Source: Rhododendron vialii (lineage: Eukaryota; Streptophyta; Magnoliopsida; Ericales; Ericaceae). Taken from it: DNA of 64,000 nucleotides. This document shows positions 9,186 through 21,153 of this stretch, piece by piece (within the stretch, counting starts at the first letter, position 1; each line of letters starts with the position of its first letter). Both the position numbers and the translations under genes were made by a program. The notes under the pieces were generated by a model, which ran no database searches, was not told where the DNA came from, and worked only from the letters and a program-made list of their open reading frames with translations. The stretch spans positions 26,516,561 through 26,580,560 of the forward strand of contig NC_080564.1 in NCBI RefSeq assembly GCF_030253575.1, written 5' to 3'.

Positions 9186-12100
9186 ATGGATCCTCCGATA
9201 ATCCACGAGGCATCCTTCTCCGCGGCCAACCCGTCGTCGTACAGCCTGGCCGAGATTTGGCCGTTTCCGATTAACAACGGAAGCGGTGGGTTGGGGTTGA
9301 GAATGAACAATTTGAGCGGATTCGGAGAGGCGACGTTGAATCGGGACGCTTCGGTGGACGAATCCACGGTTACGGAGCAGAGCGGCGGCGGTGGGAGGAG
9401 GAAGCAGCAGCGGAGGGAGGCGAATTCGGAGGATGAGTCGTCGAAGCTCGTTTCCACTAGCAGTGGCAATGATATGGTAGAGTTCACTTTGTTCTTTCAG
9501 TTGTTCTTTCATTTGTACGTTTGTTCATTCCCTAGCTTTGTTCAATATTTAGGTATACTTTCGCCTGAATTTTTTGTTCCGTATTTCTATTCCTCTTTTC
9601 TGAATTTTTGTTGAATTTGCATTTTAAGTATTTTTTAAAATTAATCGTTCATCCTTAACGAGATTAATCTAAAAAATAAGAAATTACTTGCTTGCCATTT
9701 TTGAAACGTTCTAAATGCACGCAAAAAAATAATGTATAAACATTAGTTTTTTAATAAAATTTACACGAATTTAAAGATCTCATTGAGATGAAAAAATTGG
9801 TGTGAATTTTTTCAGAAAGATTCTCATAAATAAGTTAATTTTTGCATGCAAAATGCATGCTTCTTAAAAGGGCAAGCAAATCCGGACGGAGGGAGTACAA
9901 CAAAAGAAATAGATGAAAAAATTTAGAACATCCATCTTAATTTAATTTTAATTTTCTTTAGTGTCATCTCATTCGAAGTTTTTTCAACTCCGAGGCATAT
10001 ATTTTTCTGATACCTCTGGTCAATATATAATAGTACTAAATAAAGGTCACTATGAGTGAAAGATACTGGCTATGGTTAACAAAACTTAATTTGTGTCAAA
10101 CTCACCCTTAGTTGTACCTTTACCACACATATAACGGTCATCCATTCTGCTGCTCATCTGAAGGTTCGGTTGGGAAAACTAAGGATTTTAAATGGAGGGA
10201 TTCTGTTGTTTTGTCATAGTTCTTAATAAAACTTAGGGGGATAAATATTTTGGACATACATGTTAAATTTAGCTCTTTTTTGGTTACTAAGATTTTAAAC
10301 CAGAAAACAAATCCATTTCCATGAGGACTACAGGGGCATACGGTGTACCCTGGATTACAATCACAAAGAGACCAAAACACAAAGCAAAATGTCAGCAAGG
10401 GCTATAAAAACAAGCAAAGCATCAAACAACAAAGAGACTACCCACTACTCATAGGACAAACAAGGATTATATGGGAGATGTCCAGAGAGTTAGTTGCGAA
10501 GGGCTGCATTTTCTGCAGAATTCACCACTGGATCCCACGTACAGCCGTAGGTTCTTCATGCAGATAAGATTGTTTTTAGCGCTATGTCCCTAATTATAGT
10601 TCTGAAATACAGCCATAGGTGCCAACTTCCAAGGCTTTGATCTAAATTTAGCTCTTTTTCAAGTCTTACTTCGTACAGTTTATTTTTTGTTTGTTAGTCT
10701 ATACTTCTCCCTTTACTTGTGGTAAAAATTGCATGCGCCAACATTTTTTCTGTCTTTAAACCGCGACGAATGTTAAGCAATTTTGATCCCCCTTCTTTTT
10801 GGGTTGTGTCAATATTTGGTATTGCCTGTCCAATGGTTTTTGGCACATCGGAGTTCAATTTCATTGTTGGCCATGACATTTGAAGGGGCATAAAGAACCC
10901 GTGTGGTTGGGGGAATCGAACCCTGACCTTCTAATGATGGGTAACTGGGTTACCTTGTTGCTTGGGGTTACAGTTTAGGCTTTAGCAGAATAGGGGAGTC
11001 AACTCTGAATTTCTTTTCTTTTATTTTCTTTGCTTTCTTGGTAGAACAATTCAAATGGTAAACGGATGAAAACATCCAGATCCAGAGATGAAAACGGCGT
11101 CTCAAAATCTGAAGATGAAGAAAATTCAGGGCTGGGGAAAAATCCTGCTGAGCAAAGAACAAAATCTTCTGAGCCTCCCAAGCAAGATTACATCCATGTC
11201 AGAGCTAGAAGGGGTCAAGCTACCGATAGCCACAGTCTAGCAGAGCGAGTAAACTCTTTGAACCTCTTACGCTTGCGACTTGCAGGGGCTCATTTGTCCA
11301 TTGAATTTGGTGATTGTTCAAAGACTGAAACCTTTCCTTTGTCAGGCCAGGAGAGAAAAGATCAGTGAGAGGATGAAGATTCTGCAAGACTTGGTCCCAG
11401 GATGTAACAAGGTATGTGTTCTCCTGTTGTTGATTTTATGGTTGCTCTAATAATCTGCTGGAGAGAAAAGATCCTGTTGTTGTTTCTATGGTCATATAGT
11501 TGGAGAAATCCCTATAAACCCTTTATAGAAAATAGAAAACAAGTAGTCAAAAAGTCCCCAAGTGTTCATCTCAGTCTTAACTTGGTCGTTGCATTGTCCT
11601 CTTCCTGTGTATCATTGTCCTCTTCCTGTGTATCCTCATAATTCTCATTTGATCAGGTTATTGGGAAAGCACTTGTCCTTGATGAGATAATTAATTACAT
11701 CCAGTCACTGCAGCGTCAAGTTGAGGTAATTGTAATAATCCTGTCATGTTTAATGCGTTTATGTGAAATTACTGATGAATTTATTGGACCTTGTAGTTCT
11801 TGTCGATGAAACTTGAAGTAGTCAATTCAAGGGTGAGCTCCCCCATTGAGGGATTTCCTCCTAAAGAGGTAAGTCTTGTAGTGCACTGCTTACTGTAAAA
11901 TATTCTTTTGGTGTAGGAAATTTTCATATAGATGGTACTGTAGTAATTCTTAATATTTCGTTGAAATATCTTTTTTAGTTCCTCACAAGAGTAGAAACTG
12001 CTACTAGTCATTGGGAAAATTGACAGATAAGTGTTTCAAAAGGGTGGTGATTCTCTCAGTAATTAGGAGGGTTCTGTAAAATTGAAGGAGCAGTTCTAAC

Positions 12101-13614
12101 AGGGCTATTGTTAGCGTTCTATATAATTCATCTCCATTTTGGTAAAGTCAGAAGTTTGATAGGTCAATTTGTAATATGTAACACCAATATTTTTTTGGTA
12201 ACTAGGTTTTTTTTTTTTTTTTAACACCAACTTCGAATCCAACGCTTGATTTAGTCTCTATTTGTGGCGACATAAATCTGTCCCTACAACTCATGCATTA
12301 AGAATTCTCACAACAAGAAGGTAGACTTGACATGGATTATCACTGAATCACATTGATTTGTATTTGCAGTATAGACTCTAAAGCAAGCTAGATTCTTGTA
12401 GTTTTCAACATCTTTTAGGATATGTTGCCACCGGACATCTCATAAAAAATTGCTTTGTATGCTTTTTTTCTTGAATCCTATTTCACCCTTGATTTCCTGT
12501 AACGCTGATCTTCGCATCAATGTTGAGTCCATGCTTGCTCATCAAATGATTCCCACTTGATCATAGTGTCGTTTAACTCCTTTTTCTCCCAACTCCCTGG
12601 CTCCAGATCTCATGTCCTGTTTTAACTGTCAATCCTCCATACCACACGTCAAATGCTGCCACGTTACCCAAGTTGAAACCATCTCTAACTCTGTTAACTT
12701 ATGGGAATTGAAGGTTTTATAATCTGCCAAAAGAACCCAGCAACCGTAGTATTCTAGCCTGTATTTTCATTCTTTCACTGCCAATATGGAGAAACACACT
12801 ATGGCTAATACCTTCTTGACTATTTGAAACGAATTGGCAACAAATGTTTGGTCAGGCACTATCTATCATTAGCCCGACTGAGAGAACAGTTGAAGACATG
12901 GTTTCTCTCCAGTGTAGGAATTGGTTGATTTTATAAGACGAACCATGGATCTGGATCTTGCTGTGTCTGTCCAACAATGGTTAGGCAAGGTAGGGTGCCA
13001 GTTTTGATTTCTCTAGCCAGTTCTTTGACAATGACGATGAGAATAAAAAAAGTAAAAAACAACGTATCTCTATCGTCAATTAGAGGTCATTCATATCCTT
13101 TCTCCCTAATCATGTCTTCTCTCGCTGTTTTTTCTGAGTTCCCACAAAAACCAAGGTCCTGCTATGGCCCATAACTGGTTTCTCGGACTCGTTGGTTTTT
13201 CTTCATAGTTAGCAAGCAAAAGAGCATTGACATGGTTTTCTCAGCTCCCCTGTAATAGATGTTATACACATGCTTTTGTCCCCCATTACTAGTTCTGTTT
13301 TACCCTACCTGTTCTCATTAACGGTTACTAATTTTGCAATTCTACTGAGTATGAAATACCATGAAAGCTTTCTTTTAAACTGAATTTCTGTACAATTATC
13401 ATGTTTAGTCCCTAGGGTACTTTCTTCTCTTCTCCCCTATTTAGTTCTTTATATGCTTCTCATGCACAATGATATATGGTTGTTTCAGCTGGCGCCGACA
13501 TTTGATGCAACTGGGATGATTTTTGGGACACAAGGAACAAGGGAATATGTGCAAGTATCCCAACCCGAATGGCTTCATATGCAGATCGGCAATTGCTTTG
13601 ACCGAGCTCCATGA
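9186..13614 (+). CDS. bHLH79: bHLH transcription factor, bHLH79-like (275 aa, 6 exons)
   Basis: The exons are 9186-9476, 11045-11248, 11346-11411, 11657-11725, 11797-11868 and 13489-13614. All introns are GT-AG, phases join, and the stop is TGA. The protein starts [20 protein letters not shown] and holds an acidic/Ser linker, then a [14 protein letters not shown] segment leading into the basic region. His160, Glu164 and Arg168 give the H-E-R triad of G-box binders. The helix-loop-helix runs to about residue 210, and the conserved tail QPEWLHMQI lies near the C-terminus. Length and N-terminus match the bHLH79 group of the BEE/CIB-related subfamily, which binds E-box/G-box DNA as a dimer in the nucleus. 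An upstream in-frame ATG at 9141 was not chosen, because the homologous N-terminus begins at 9186. Introns 1 and 5 exceed 1.5 kb, and intron 1 carries MITE and SINE remnants. The symbol is by recalled similarity. Confidence 0.92.
9682..9899. mobile_element. Fold-back MITE in bHLH intron 1 with Stowaway-type right end
   Basis: The right end ATCCGGACGGAGGGAGTA matches the classic Stowaway terminus followed by TA. Just inside, GCATGCTTCTTAAAAGGGCAAGCAA is inverted against CTTGCTTGCCATTTTTG...ATGCACGC near 9687-9725, giving a hairpin-like structure. The matching CTCCCTCCG left tip is missing, so the copy is truncated or decayed on the left. It lies within intron 1 (9477-11044). Confidence 0.6.
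10885..10980 (-). mobile_element. tRNA-derived SINE-like head (minus) in bHLH intron 1
   Basis: On the minus strand a perfect Pol III B box, GGTTCGATTCC, lies at 10911-10921. It is preceded about 45 bases upstream by a degenerate A-box-like AGCAACAAGGTAAC. The segment does not fold as a complete tRNA, so a SINE head is more likely than a functional tRNA. No 3' tail or target duplication was identified. Confidence 0.4.
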
Positions 13615-14007
13615 TTTAACCATCACCCCCTATTAATTTGCAACTAGGGTTTCAGCTGCATATTAGACTCCTTCATCATCTTTAATCGGAGGAGAATTTG
13701 ATCATTGCTTTCCACCATCTATGGCAGTCTTCTATCCTGACAACCATTCGTAAAACCATAGTTGTGTAGAAATGTGGTGTCTTCTTTCTGTTTCGGCTAA
13801 TTTAGTTTACTGTAATTTGTTGTATTGGTGTTAAAAAAGCCTTATAGGGTGATTGTAATCAGAAAGAACTGTTCCCTATTCCTCGTCATCAATTCAATCT
13901 GCTGATACAAATTATATAGAAATTTATAGCAGGACCCACCTTTTGTAAGAGAGGATGCTCCCAGATTATTGGTTATATATCAACTTGTGCAAGTATCGCA
14001 TAGTCGT

Positions 14008-14068
<61 letters not shown>

Positions 14069-14105
14069 CCTACTTAACAGGTTCAGAGCAACTTACAAAA
14101 TAAAC
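13615..14105. other. bHLH 3' flank and germin 3' flank (convergent genes)
   Basis: A 491-bp interval between two convergent stop codons. It probably holds both 3' untranslated regions, and it includes the compound GT/GA microsatellite. No other feature was recognised. Confidence 0.5.
14006..14063 (+). repeat. Compound (GT)n(GA)n microsatellite
   Basis: A GT run at 14006-14032 passes directly into a GA run ending at 14063. It starts 43 bases past the germin-like stop codon, in that gene's probable 3' untranslated region. Confidence 0.95.
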
Positions 14106-14783
14106 CTAGAAACCAAACTTGGATTTTATCCCATTGACAACATCTTCATCTACCTGGAATGCCTTGGTCAAAACATCAATAGGCACTGCTGGTTTTGAAC
14201 CAAAAAGAGTCAAGGGAAGTACCACAGCACCCGGCAGTTCACTATTGAACGCTGTAAAAATCAAAGCCTTCCCCTCTCCAACGTTCATCTGGAAGTGCAC
14301 GAGCCCTTTGGGTACCACAAACATCTCCCCACCCCCAAGAACCCTAGAGTAGAACACATTCCCCGTCGACACGAACCCCACAAGCACCTTCCCTTCGATC
14401 ACTATCCCAGACTCTGTCGACCGCGGGTGCAGGTGGGGCGGGTTAAGCCCGCCAGGCACCAAGTCGACCCGGTTCATAGAAATTCCGAGGGTGTTTACAC
14501 CCGGAAACGAGAGAACGTTCCCCGGAGTGACACTCCCTCCAAAGGGGTTTGATGTATTCCCTTCTTTGACCAGACCGTCGAAGAAGAAGTCGTCCGAAGT
14601 CACTTCTGAGGATAATTTACAGGGGAAGCCATTAGCAGAAGTAGAGGATTTTAAATCTGCGACACAAAAGTCCTGTAATGGATCAGGGTCAGCTGAAGAG
14701 TAGGGAAAAGGTGAAAGAAGCAAGACAATCAAGTAGAAGATCAGTTGTGTTCTTGAGCTTGAGAGAGTGATCATGGCACCCAT
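14106..14783 (-). CDS. Germin-like protein (cupin), 225 aa, single exon
   Basis: This is a secreted cupin of the germin-like family, which act as apoplastic glycoproteins with superoxide dismutase or oxalate oxidase activity in some members. Residues 1-30 form a signal peptide ending before [13 protein letters not shown], the usual mature start. Cys40 and Cys55 are placed for the conserved disulfide. The metal site is intact: His117 and His119, Glu124 and His163, within [11 protein letters not shown] and PKGLVHFQ. An N-glycosylation sequon lies at Asn76. Length is normal and there is no intron. The second Met (residue 4) is an alternative start. The enzymatic activity cannot be read from sequence. 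The gene is convergent with the bHLH gene and about 1.9 kb downstream of the folate gene on the same strand. Confidence 0.93.
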   Translation of the reverse strand: MGAMITLSSSRTQLIFYLIVLLLSPFPYSSADPDPLQDFCVADLKSSTSANGFPCKLSSEVTSDDFFFDGLVKEGNTSNPFGGSVTPGNVLSFPGVNTLGISMNRVDLVPGGLNPPHLHPRSTESGIVIEGKVLVGFVSTGNVFYSRVLGGGEMFVVPKGLVHFQMNVGEGKALIFTAFNSELPGAVVLPLTLFGSKPAVPIDVLTKAFQVDEDVVNGIKSKFGF

Positions 14784-15039
14784 GGGCTATGAACCAGGTT
14801 TTTCAATGTGCTGAAGTTCCAAGTGCCAAAAAAAGTCACACATAGACAAATTGTCTAGATAAGGATAGTGGAGATTAGCTGGGTTTATGACACAGAATGG
14901 CTTGAAAATCACATCTCAGTAGTTGGACTAAAATAACAAACAAGAAAGAAAGTGGGGGCAGGGGACTTTATCAAGATTATGACCTCAGAAAGGTAATCTT
15001 GTAATTTGATTAGGGAGATGAATCGGGGCCCGTTCCGAC

Positions 15040-15155
15040 AAGATTCTTATTTTTTAAGTACTTATTTTTCGCTTTACAAGACGGATCATTCTCTCACAAT
15101 ACATCACCTTTAATTCAAAAAATATGTACTTATTTGAAAAATATCATCTCAATAG
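15040..15155. mobile_element. Dispersed AT-rich repeat, copy 2
   Basis: The order of blocks matches 3255-3395: a TTTTTTAAGTACTTATTTTT palindromic block, then TCTCACAATACATCACCTTTAA, then AAAAAATATGTACTTATTT. Divergence between copies is visible but moderate. Confidence 0.45.
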
Positions 15156-15172
15156 CTAAGTCTATAATTGCC

Positions 15173-15240
15173 AATCAGTCTTTCTGGACAATGATGTGCA
15201 AGTTGTAAATCAGTCTTTCTGGACAATGATGTGCAAGTTG
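15173..15240 (+). repeat. Two-copy 33-bp direct repeat, 35-bp period
   Basis: AATCAGTCTTTCTGGACAAT through GCAAGTTG occurs twice in perfect match with a two-base spacer. Confidence 0.9.
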
Positions 15241-15419
15241 GTAGGGCAAGAGTTTCAACAGAAAATTAAGACCTAAGATATTATTATTCAAATGCCAGTT
15301 GGTAATTTTGAAGTGGTAGTGATCTGTTTCCTTAAGCCATAGAAAGCCTCTCCTGTTGTGGATTGTTTGAACTGATTGTTGGAGCAGTTACCTGAGGAAG
15401 ACAAACAGAAGACAGTATC

Positions 15420-15535
15420 CAATGAGACAGTACCTAAGAGTGGTTTCACACCGTAACAATGAGACTCAAACCCGAACATCCCGCATAGCTTGACCCGCTA
15501 CGGCACCCTATCTTCGTACCTAGCCTTTGGCCTTA
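15420..15535 (-). mobile_element. tRNA-derived SINE-like head (minus)
   Basis: On the minus strand GTGCCGTAGCGGGTCAAGC resembles a Pol III A box region. It is followed about 25 bases later by GGGTTTGAGTCTCATTG, which resembles a B box. The spacing suits a tRNA-related SINE head. No complete tRNA cloverleaf or element end was found. Confidence 0.4.
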
Positions 15536-16669
15536 AAAAGTGTCCAATCCTGGGAATGCCATGTGTGATGAAGCAAGAGTTCACAGGTATGATAGAGTGC
15601 CCTCTCCCTCTGTCTCTCCGAGTTTCTACTACTAAATAGCACTAAAATATTGCAAGTGGTACGGATGTGATACAAGGATTGTTGAGATTATGCAATGGAA
15701 TGTCAACCTAACCAAACCAAACCAAACCGAGCCTTAATTCCTAATAACCCACAGTCAGCTACATGAAGATAGAGCTTTAGAGAATAAAGATCAATATATA
15801 TTAGATAATGAAGGAGTATCAAATAAAAAATGAAAACGAAATAAGAATGGCTCCTCTATGCGCATGATTGACTTCCATCCATAGTTCACGGATGCATCTA
15901 TTGTTTCTTTGACCTCCTAGATTTTGCTTAGAGCCAAAATGGAGGAGAAGTTTTGATGCAAGATTAAAACAAATTTGTCGAATAACTGAATTTAGAACTA
16001 GCACAAATTTAAGTCAGTGTTTCAGTCTCAAAGGATGCTTGCCCAATCAACCACAGTTCCCCATAGTTAAAAGGTCAAAACCCACTTGGCTGTTGTATAT
16101 CTCGCTTCTGGTAAATCCATGTTTTCTTAACTTGCACCCAGATCAGCTTGAAGTGAATGCCAACATATTGCAGAAGCACATAAACCCTTAACTTCCATTT
16201 AGAAGGAAATCTCACCTATGAGGATCTTAATTGAAATTAAAGAATGCAATTGCAAGTTTCTCTGGAATGTCACAAATCACAATGTCACATAAGTGCAATA
16301 CAAGGATGCAAGGTGCAGGTTCATTTCATAAACTGTTATGGTACGCGCTCAACTGATGATCAAACATCTAATGCACCAGAAAACTTCAAACTAAAATCAC
16401 ATTGTGAATGGTTAACGGATAGCTAATCCTTCGAAAGAATATATCAATATCATAGTTTTCAATGACACAACACCCATCACAGATTCCAACGGCAAGGTAC
16501 ACTTCAGCATTTCATGCAAAAAAACGAATCTTCCGACTTGTGGAAACAACATGAGCTGAAATTTTTGGGGCGTGACGTCACTATATTTGGATCCTGAGTT
16601 CCACCTCACACATGCGTGTGGCCTGAAGGAGAAAGAGAAAAATGTGTACGAGTAGAAAAAAGAAAAAAA

Positions 16670-19600
16670 TCAGTGACACCTCTCCATGGCTGCTGGGCTA
16701 ATGGGGATCAAACCAGATGGGGTTACAAGCGCATCCACAGGAACATCAGTTGGAGTGACAGGTATAACTCCATCATCCATTATCTGTGCTGAATAAGACA
16801 GCGCCACTGGAAAACAAAGCCAATCAAGGTGTTATAAAGCAAACCAGATGTCATTTAATATTATAATGCATAAAACAATTACTTTACAAATAAGGAGAAA
16901 GGTGACATATACCAAGGAGAGGTTGCTTCCATTTTCGCTCCTTTGCAAGCTCTTGGTAATTCATCAAGAAGGTGTCGTAGTAACTTTTTGAGTTATTAAT
17001 ATATCAACACATACAATGCAAATCAAATTGTTAGGGAGGAACTCAGAAAAGTATTTTTAAAAACATTAGGCGTTAAATGAGAAAAGTCAACTGATTTTAA
17101 GAAACTTGTAGGCTGGAGCTACTGAGAGACTACTCATTTGACAAGACTGAGGTCAACAAACCTACCCTCCACCACGGCCCAAGCGCCTTCCTGATTTGTC
17201 AAATGCGAGTCCTACAGTCAACATAAGGACAAATTGCACTGATCAAGTTTAGGTTCCAAGCATGTGCGAGTGCTAAATCAAGGAAACAGGAGAAGAGCAT
17301 GTACCAGGTAACAGAAGCAAGTCAACTGGGTCATTTGCTTGCATAACTGCAACAATAGAGATGTTTTAGGTTCATAGTAGTGACATCTGCCAGTTCCACG
17401 GCAAATTAATGAACGATGAGGCAAAAAATGAAACATATCATGTGTATAAAACTAAGCAAGTAAAAACCTGTAGCCCATTTCTAAGCATAATGTCGCTCAC
17501 ATCTCTAGTCAAACATACGAATCGCATCTTACTGTGTACCTGCCCCTGCCACAACTGAACTGTCATAGCCCCAGAACCACTATCTTCAGACTTCAACAAA
17601 TAAAAGCTTGCCCTACACAGCTGCCTCAACACCACTGAATTGCCTACTTACCCCGGCCATCAAAACTATACTTTCCCCTCTAACTGCTTATATGCATACG
17701 ATATGCATGTAAGCCTTAAATCACAGACAAAGGTCTAGAAGGTAGTGATGAGCCTCTAGGGTGGTGATGAGGTCATGGGCCTAGAGGGTTGTTATGGGTT
17801 GGGTAGTATAGTGGCTATTAGGTAGTGTTGGTGTTGATGGTGGCGGTAATAGTTTAATGATAGTGTTGGACGTTTTGTCCAGCAGAAATGGTCATCCCTT
17901 GCAGTGTTAAATGTAGAAAGAGATTGAGAAAAGAGAGACGGAAGAAAAGAGAAAGAAGAGAAGAGAAGAGAGTTTGATTGATGTCTGAGCAACACACCCT
18001 CGTATCAAATAATATTTCCTTCTTTAATTTAGTTATCAAATTTGGATTAGTCTGCTAAGTGTAAAATGGTAATGCAAAATGTGTCAGCAGATACATGATG
18101 TGTCACTAACAGCAAGGGGGAGTCTGTAGCAAACCTTTCAAAAAGGAAAGGTCACTGAAATGTTCTAATCCCAGTGGATTACTAAGTTCATCACAGCAAA
18201 ACCTCATGGGCAGTCAGTGTAAATGTTTCCCATCCCTAATAGTAATTGTAATTTACCACCCAAAAAAGGAATGAATAGAAAGAAATAATGATTCCACATG
18301 TCTAGCTGATAGTTTAATGTATTAACTTACCATCTTCCCGCTCATTACCATCAGCATCTACTGGAGCAGGTTCCAAAATGTTCATTGAATTTGCAATCAT
18401 ATCATGAATACTTGATATGTTAACCATCCGCATGTTTCTATTTCTGTCCTCCACTCGTGGAACATAAAGCTTCTTTCCCATCAGTGAATGACCATCTTTA
18501 GTAGAAAATCAGTGAAAGAATGTCAGTCTGAAAACATATGCTTTGATTACTTAAATGCAGAACAACAATGCAAATAAAACTGTCTTCCAAACATCTCAAT
18601 TCGAAGGACAAACTGCATTCGTATTACATGAAGAAAGAAAGAGGCATTGAATTATTTACAAATATAAAGATGGATAAACTGTGAACCATCTGTTGATCTC
18701 ATAAACATAAATACAACTTCACCAAAAGTGTTCAGAAAGTCTCCAAGACAGAAGAGGAGCGGATGGAAAAAGAAAAAATAACACCCGTAATTTTACCATC
18801 ACACGGCAGCTCAAAAGTTGAAAGCACTGAAAGTGAGGCGGCAGACAAACCTGTAGCTGGATTTTGTAGAACTTCTGACAAAATATTAGACGTATCAACT
18901 TCTCGTAAAGCACTACAGCTTATATAAGCACATAATCGCTTGCAAGTCTTGAACCACGGAGCTTCAAGAATAACATTCTGAATTGCATTGTCTGACATAG
19001 ACAGAACATGGAAAAGACATTCTTCTTAACAAAAGCTGAGCTGGAAAATATATTTCCAATCAAGAATGCAGAAAGAACAGAGAACATCATGAACACATTG
19101 AGTTTTGAACATGTGAATTGGAACAGTAAAAACATGAACAAATGCAAGGGCATTGAATTGGTGAAAAGCACGAGACTCCAAAATGCTTCAACGAGGGGTG
19201 ATTTCAACTCAAACAATTACAGTGATCTACAAGTTATCTATTAGAACAACATAATGGAATACAAAATCTCTGATCTTCCAGAAATACAATGGAACTGTGG
19301 AGGAAAGAAAACCTATAGAGTTCACTCCATGCGCCTTCTTTGGAACCTTTACAGTACCCTATGTGTTCAACAAGGTGGTTATGTTCTTCTTTCTAATGCT
19401 TTATGACAGAAAATAAAAACATCCTTGAGCAAGTTCAAGGAAGCGGAGACCGGAGATATTAGTATGGCATCAAAGGGATTCTTACCATGTGAGTAAAAGA
19501 AAGAACATTGGCCTGTGGCTACTTTTCTAAGTGCACAACACATACTTCACCAAAAACCATAATACATTTGCAAAGCAATATGCACCCACCAAACAAACAT

Positions 19601-20906
19601 GACACAAAACCATGAATCAAAGGTGCACCATTTGAACAGGTTCCGTCCATGGGCCATTTGTAGGCTCTGTTTAATATCAACTCATTTGAGGTACCAAAAA
19701 CAAATTAAAAAATGAGTATGGAAGTCTAATGTATACCTGTTTTTAAGTCTAAAGTAACTTTTGTCACAAGAACCTAAGAAGTTGACTAACCCTTTGGGCA
19801 GATATTGCCAGGGGAAAGGAAAAGGAAACAAAAATGAGAGTGTCAATCAGGCACCGAGTAAAAGTTAAAGCAGCAAGTCATATATTGGCCGTATTGCATG
19901 CGTAGATACGTATCTCTGCAAATTGGTGTTATTTACTCGTGTATTCAAAACCTCTATCATCATAAAACATATGCTTCCAGATCAGCCCAATTCTAAATTA
20001 AAAGGCCTCAAATTTGGAGAAACTATAACAAATTAAATGCATCAAATTTGAAATATTAAGTTTCGTGAAATTATGATAAAGTCCCAGAGAACATGCAGAT
20101 GCGTAGGACTAAAAATTCCTCTTGTACACATTGATTACAATTTCTTTTCATCTTTGTTTTCCATTTTAACAAAAACGGAAAACTGATTTCACTGGCACTG
20201 TCTGTGGCACTGTCATATCAGATTCCAACACAATACTTTACAATTTGTAAAATATGTTTCAAGTTCAACACTGTGTGTGAGGAACAAGCTCACCAGTTAC
20301 CCCATAGTGAAGAATATTGAAATTGGTAAATCAACCCATTACAAATATAACTAAATAATAGGGGCTCTCTAAGGTTGGATTGCAGAGAGCAGTCCGTCAA
20401 TCGAGGTCGTCCAAAAGTGTTTTTAATGATTCAGATGCGTTGGGCACTTACCTTGAAGAATCGTTAAAAAAACGGGACCATATATTGCCAAGATAGACGA
20501 CCAAGATGCAACGGGTCCATAACCAAACACGTAGACGAAGTCATTTGTCATTCATAGTAGATTTTAAGCATATAAATGTACCTTGAACGGTAAAATCATA
20601 TCTTGCACAATTAGCTGCGTATATGTATGCGTATAAGAATATGTAGATATGGTTACCTTCATAGGATCTGAGGGTGGGGTCCATGTTCTTGAGCTCCTTT
20701 TTAACTCTGGATCGTAGGGCTCGTTTCTGCTTGAATATGGCGTCGATATCTGTAACAGCGGCGGCGGTGGTGTGGCTTTGACGGTTGTTCATGATCGTGA
20801 TGGAACGAAATGCGACGGAGGACGGTGGCGGGCGCAGGATAAGGGAGCGATAGAGGGAGAGTGCTTTGGGTGCTGCAGCGAATGCTATCTTGCACGGTAT
20901 GGCCAT
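16670..20906 (-). CDS. 5FCL: 5-formyltetrahydrofolate cyclo-ligase (283 aa, 7 exons)
   Basis: This enzyme (EC 6.3.3.2) converts 5-formyl-THF to 5,10-methenyl-THF with ATP and is mitochondrial in Arabidopsis. Exons on the minus strand are 20906-20657, 18991-18851, 18495-18331, 17346-17305, 17211-17166, 16983-16913 and 16806-16670. All introns are GT-AG and phases close to 852 nt ending in TGA. An Arg/Ser/Ala-rich N-terminus of about 45 residues fits a transit peptide. Recognised blocks are RSRVKKELKNMDP, APWFKTCKRLCAYISC, KKLYVPRVED, the GRGGGYYD motif at residues 211-218, VALSYSAQIMDDG and TPTDVPVDALVTP near the C-terminus. Nothing looks broken. Exons 4 and 5 are only 42 and 46 bp. Intron 1 is 1.7 kb. 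A MITE lies 41 bp upstream of the ATG. Activity is inferred from family. Confidence 0.93.
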
Positions 20907-20946
20907 CAGCGAAGATCCAATGGTTCACAACAGGTCATCCTTCCCT

Positions 20947-21153
20947 TAGGCTCTGTTTGGAATATGGGAAAATGAAAGGAAAACAAAGGAAAATAAAAAA
21001 GAAGAAAAATGAAAGTAAAATAGGATAAAAAATTTACTATTTATCACATTTGAAATTTTTATTTTCTTCGCTCTTTCTTAAATAGCGAGAGAAAGAAAAA
21101 ATTCTTAATTTTTTTTTCTTTTCCTTTTCTTTCTATAGGTTCCAAACAGAACT
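20947..21153. mobile_element. MITE, about 207 bp, 41 bp upstream of the 5-FCL start codon
   Basis: The ends TAGGCTCTGTTTGGAA and (reverse complement) TAGTTCTGTTTGGAA form imperfect 16-bp inverted repeats. The interior is made of AAAATGAAAGGAAAA-type runs and their pyrimidine counterpart, similar in style to the 203-bp MITE at 8333. Its position means it would contribute the 5' leader or core promoter of the folate gene. Confidence 0.6.

Larger units (their letters stand above)
14784..16669. other. Intergenic between germin-like gene and 5-FCL; several small repeats
   Basis: No gene was recognised. The interval contains the second copy of a dispersed AT-rich repeat, a 33-bp duplication, a SINE-like head and a short AACCAAACC/GAGCCTTAA-type repeat near 15711-15760. 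That last repeat recurs near 25643-25700 in the myosin-binding gene. The remainder is featureless to me. Confidence 0.5.

Noticed and set aside
9068..9512. Two minus-strand frames of 127 and 139 codons over bHLH exon 1
   Set aside because: Antisense of a GC-rich coding exon; the plus strand has a full homologous gene model.
10911..10921. Functional tRNA gene on the minus strand
   Set aside because: Only the B box is good; no acceptor stem, D arm or anticodon arm could be drawn.
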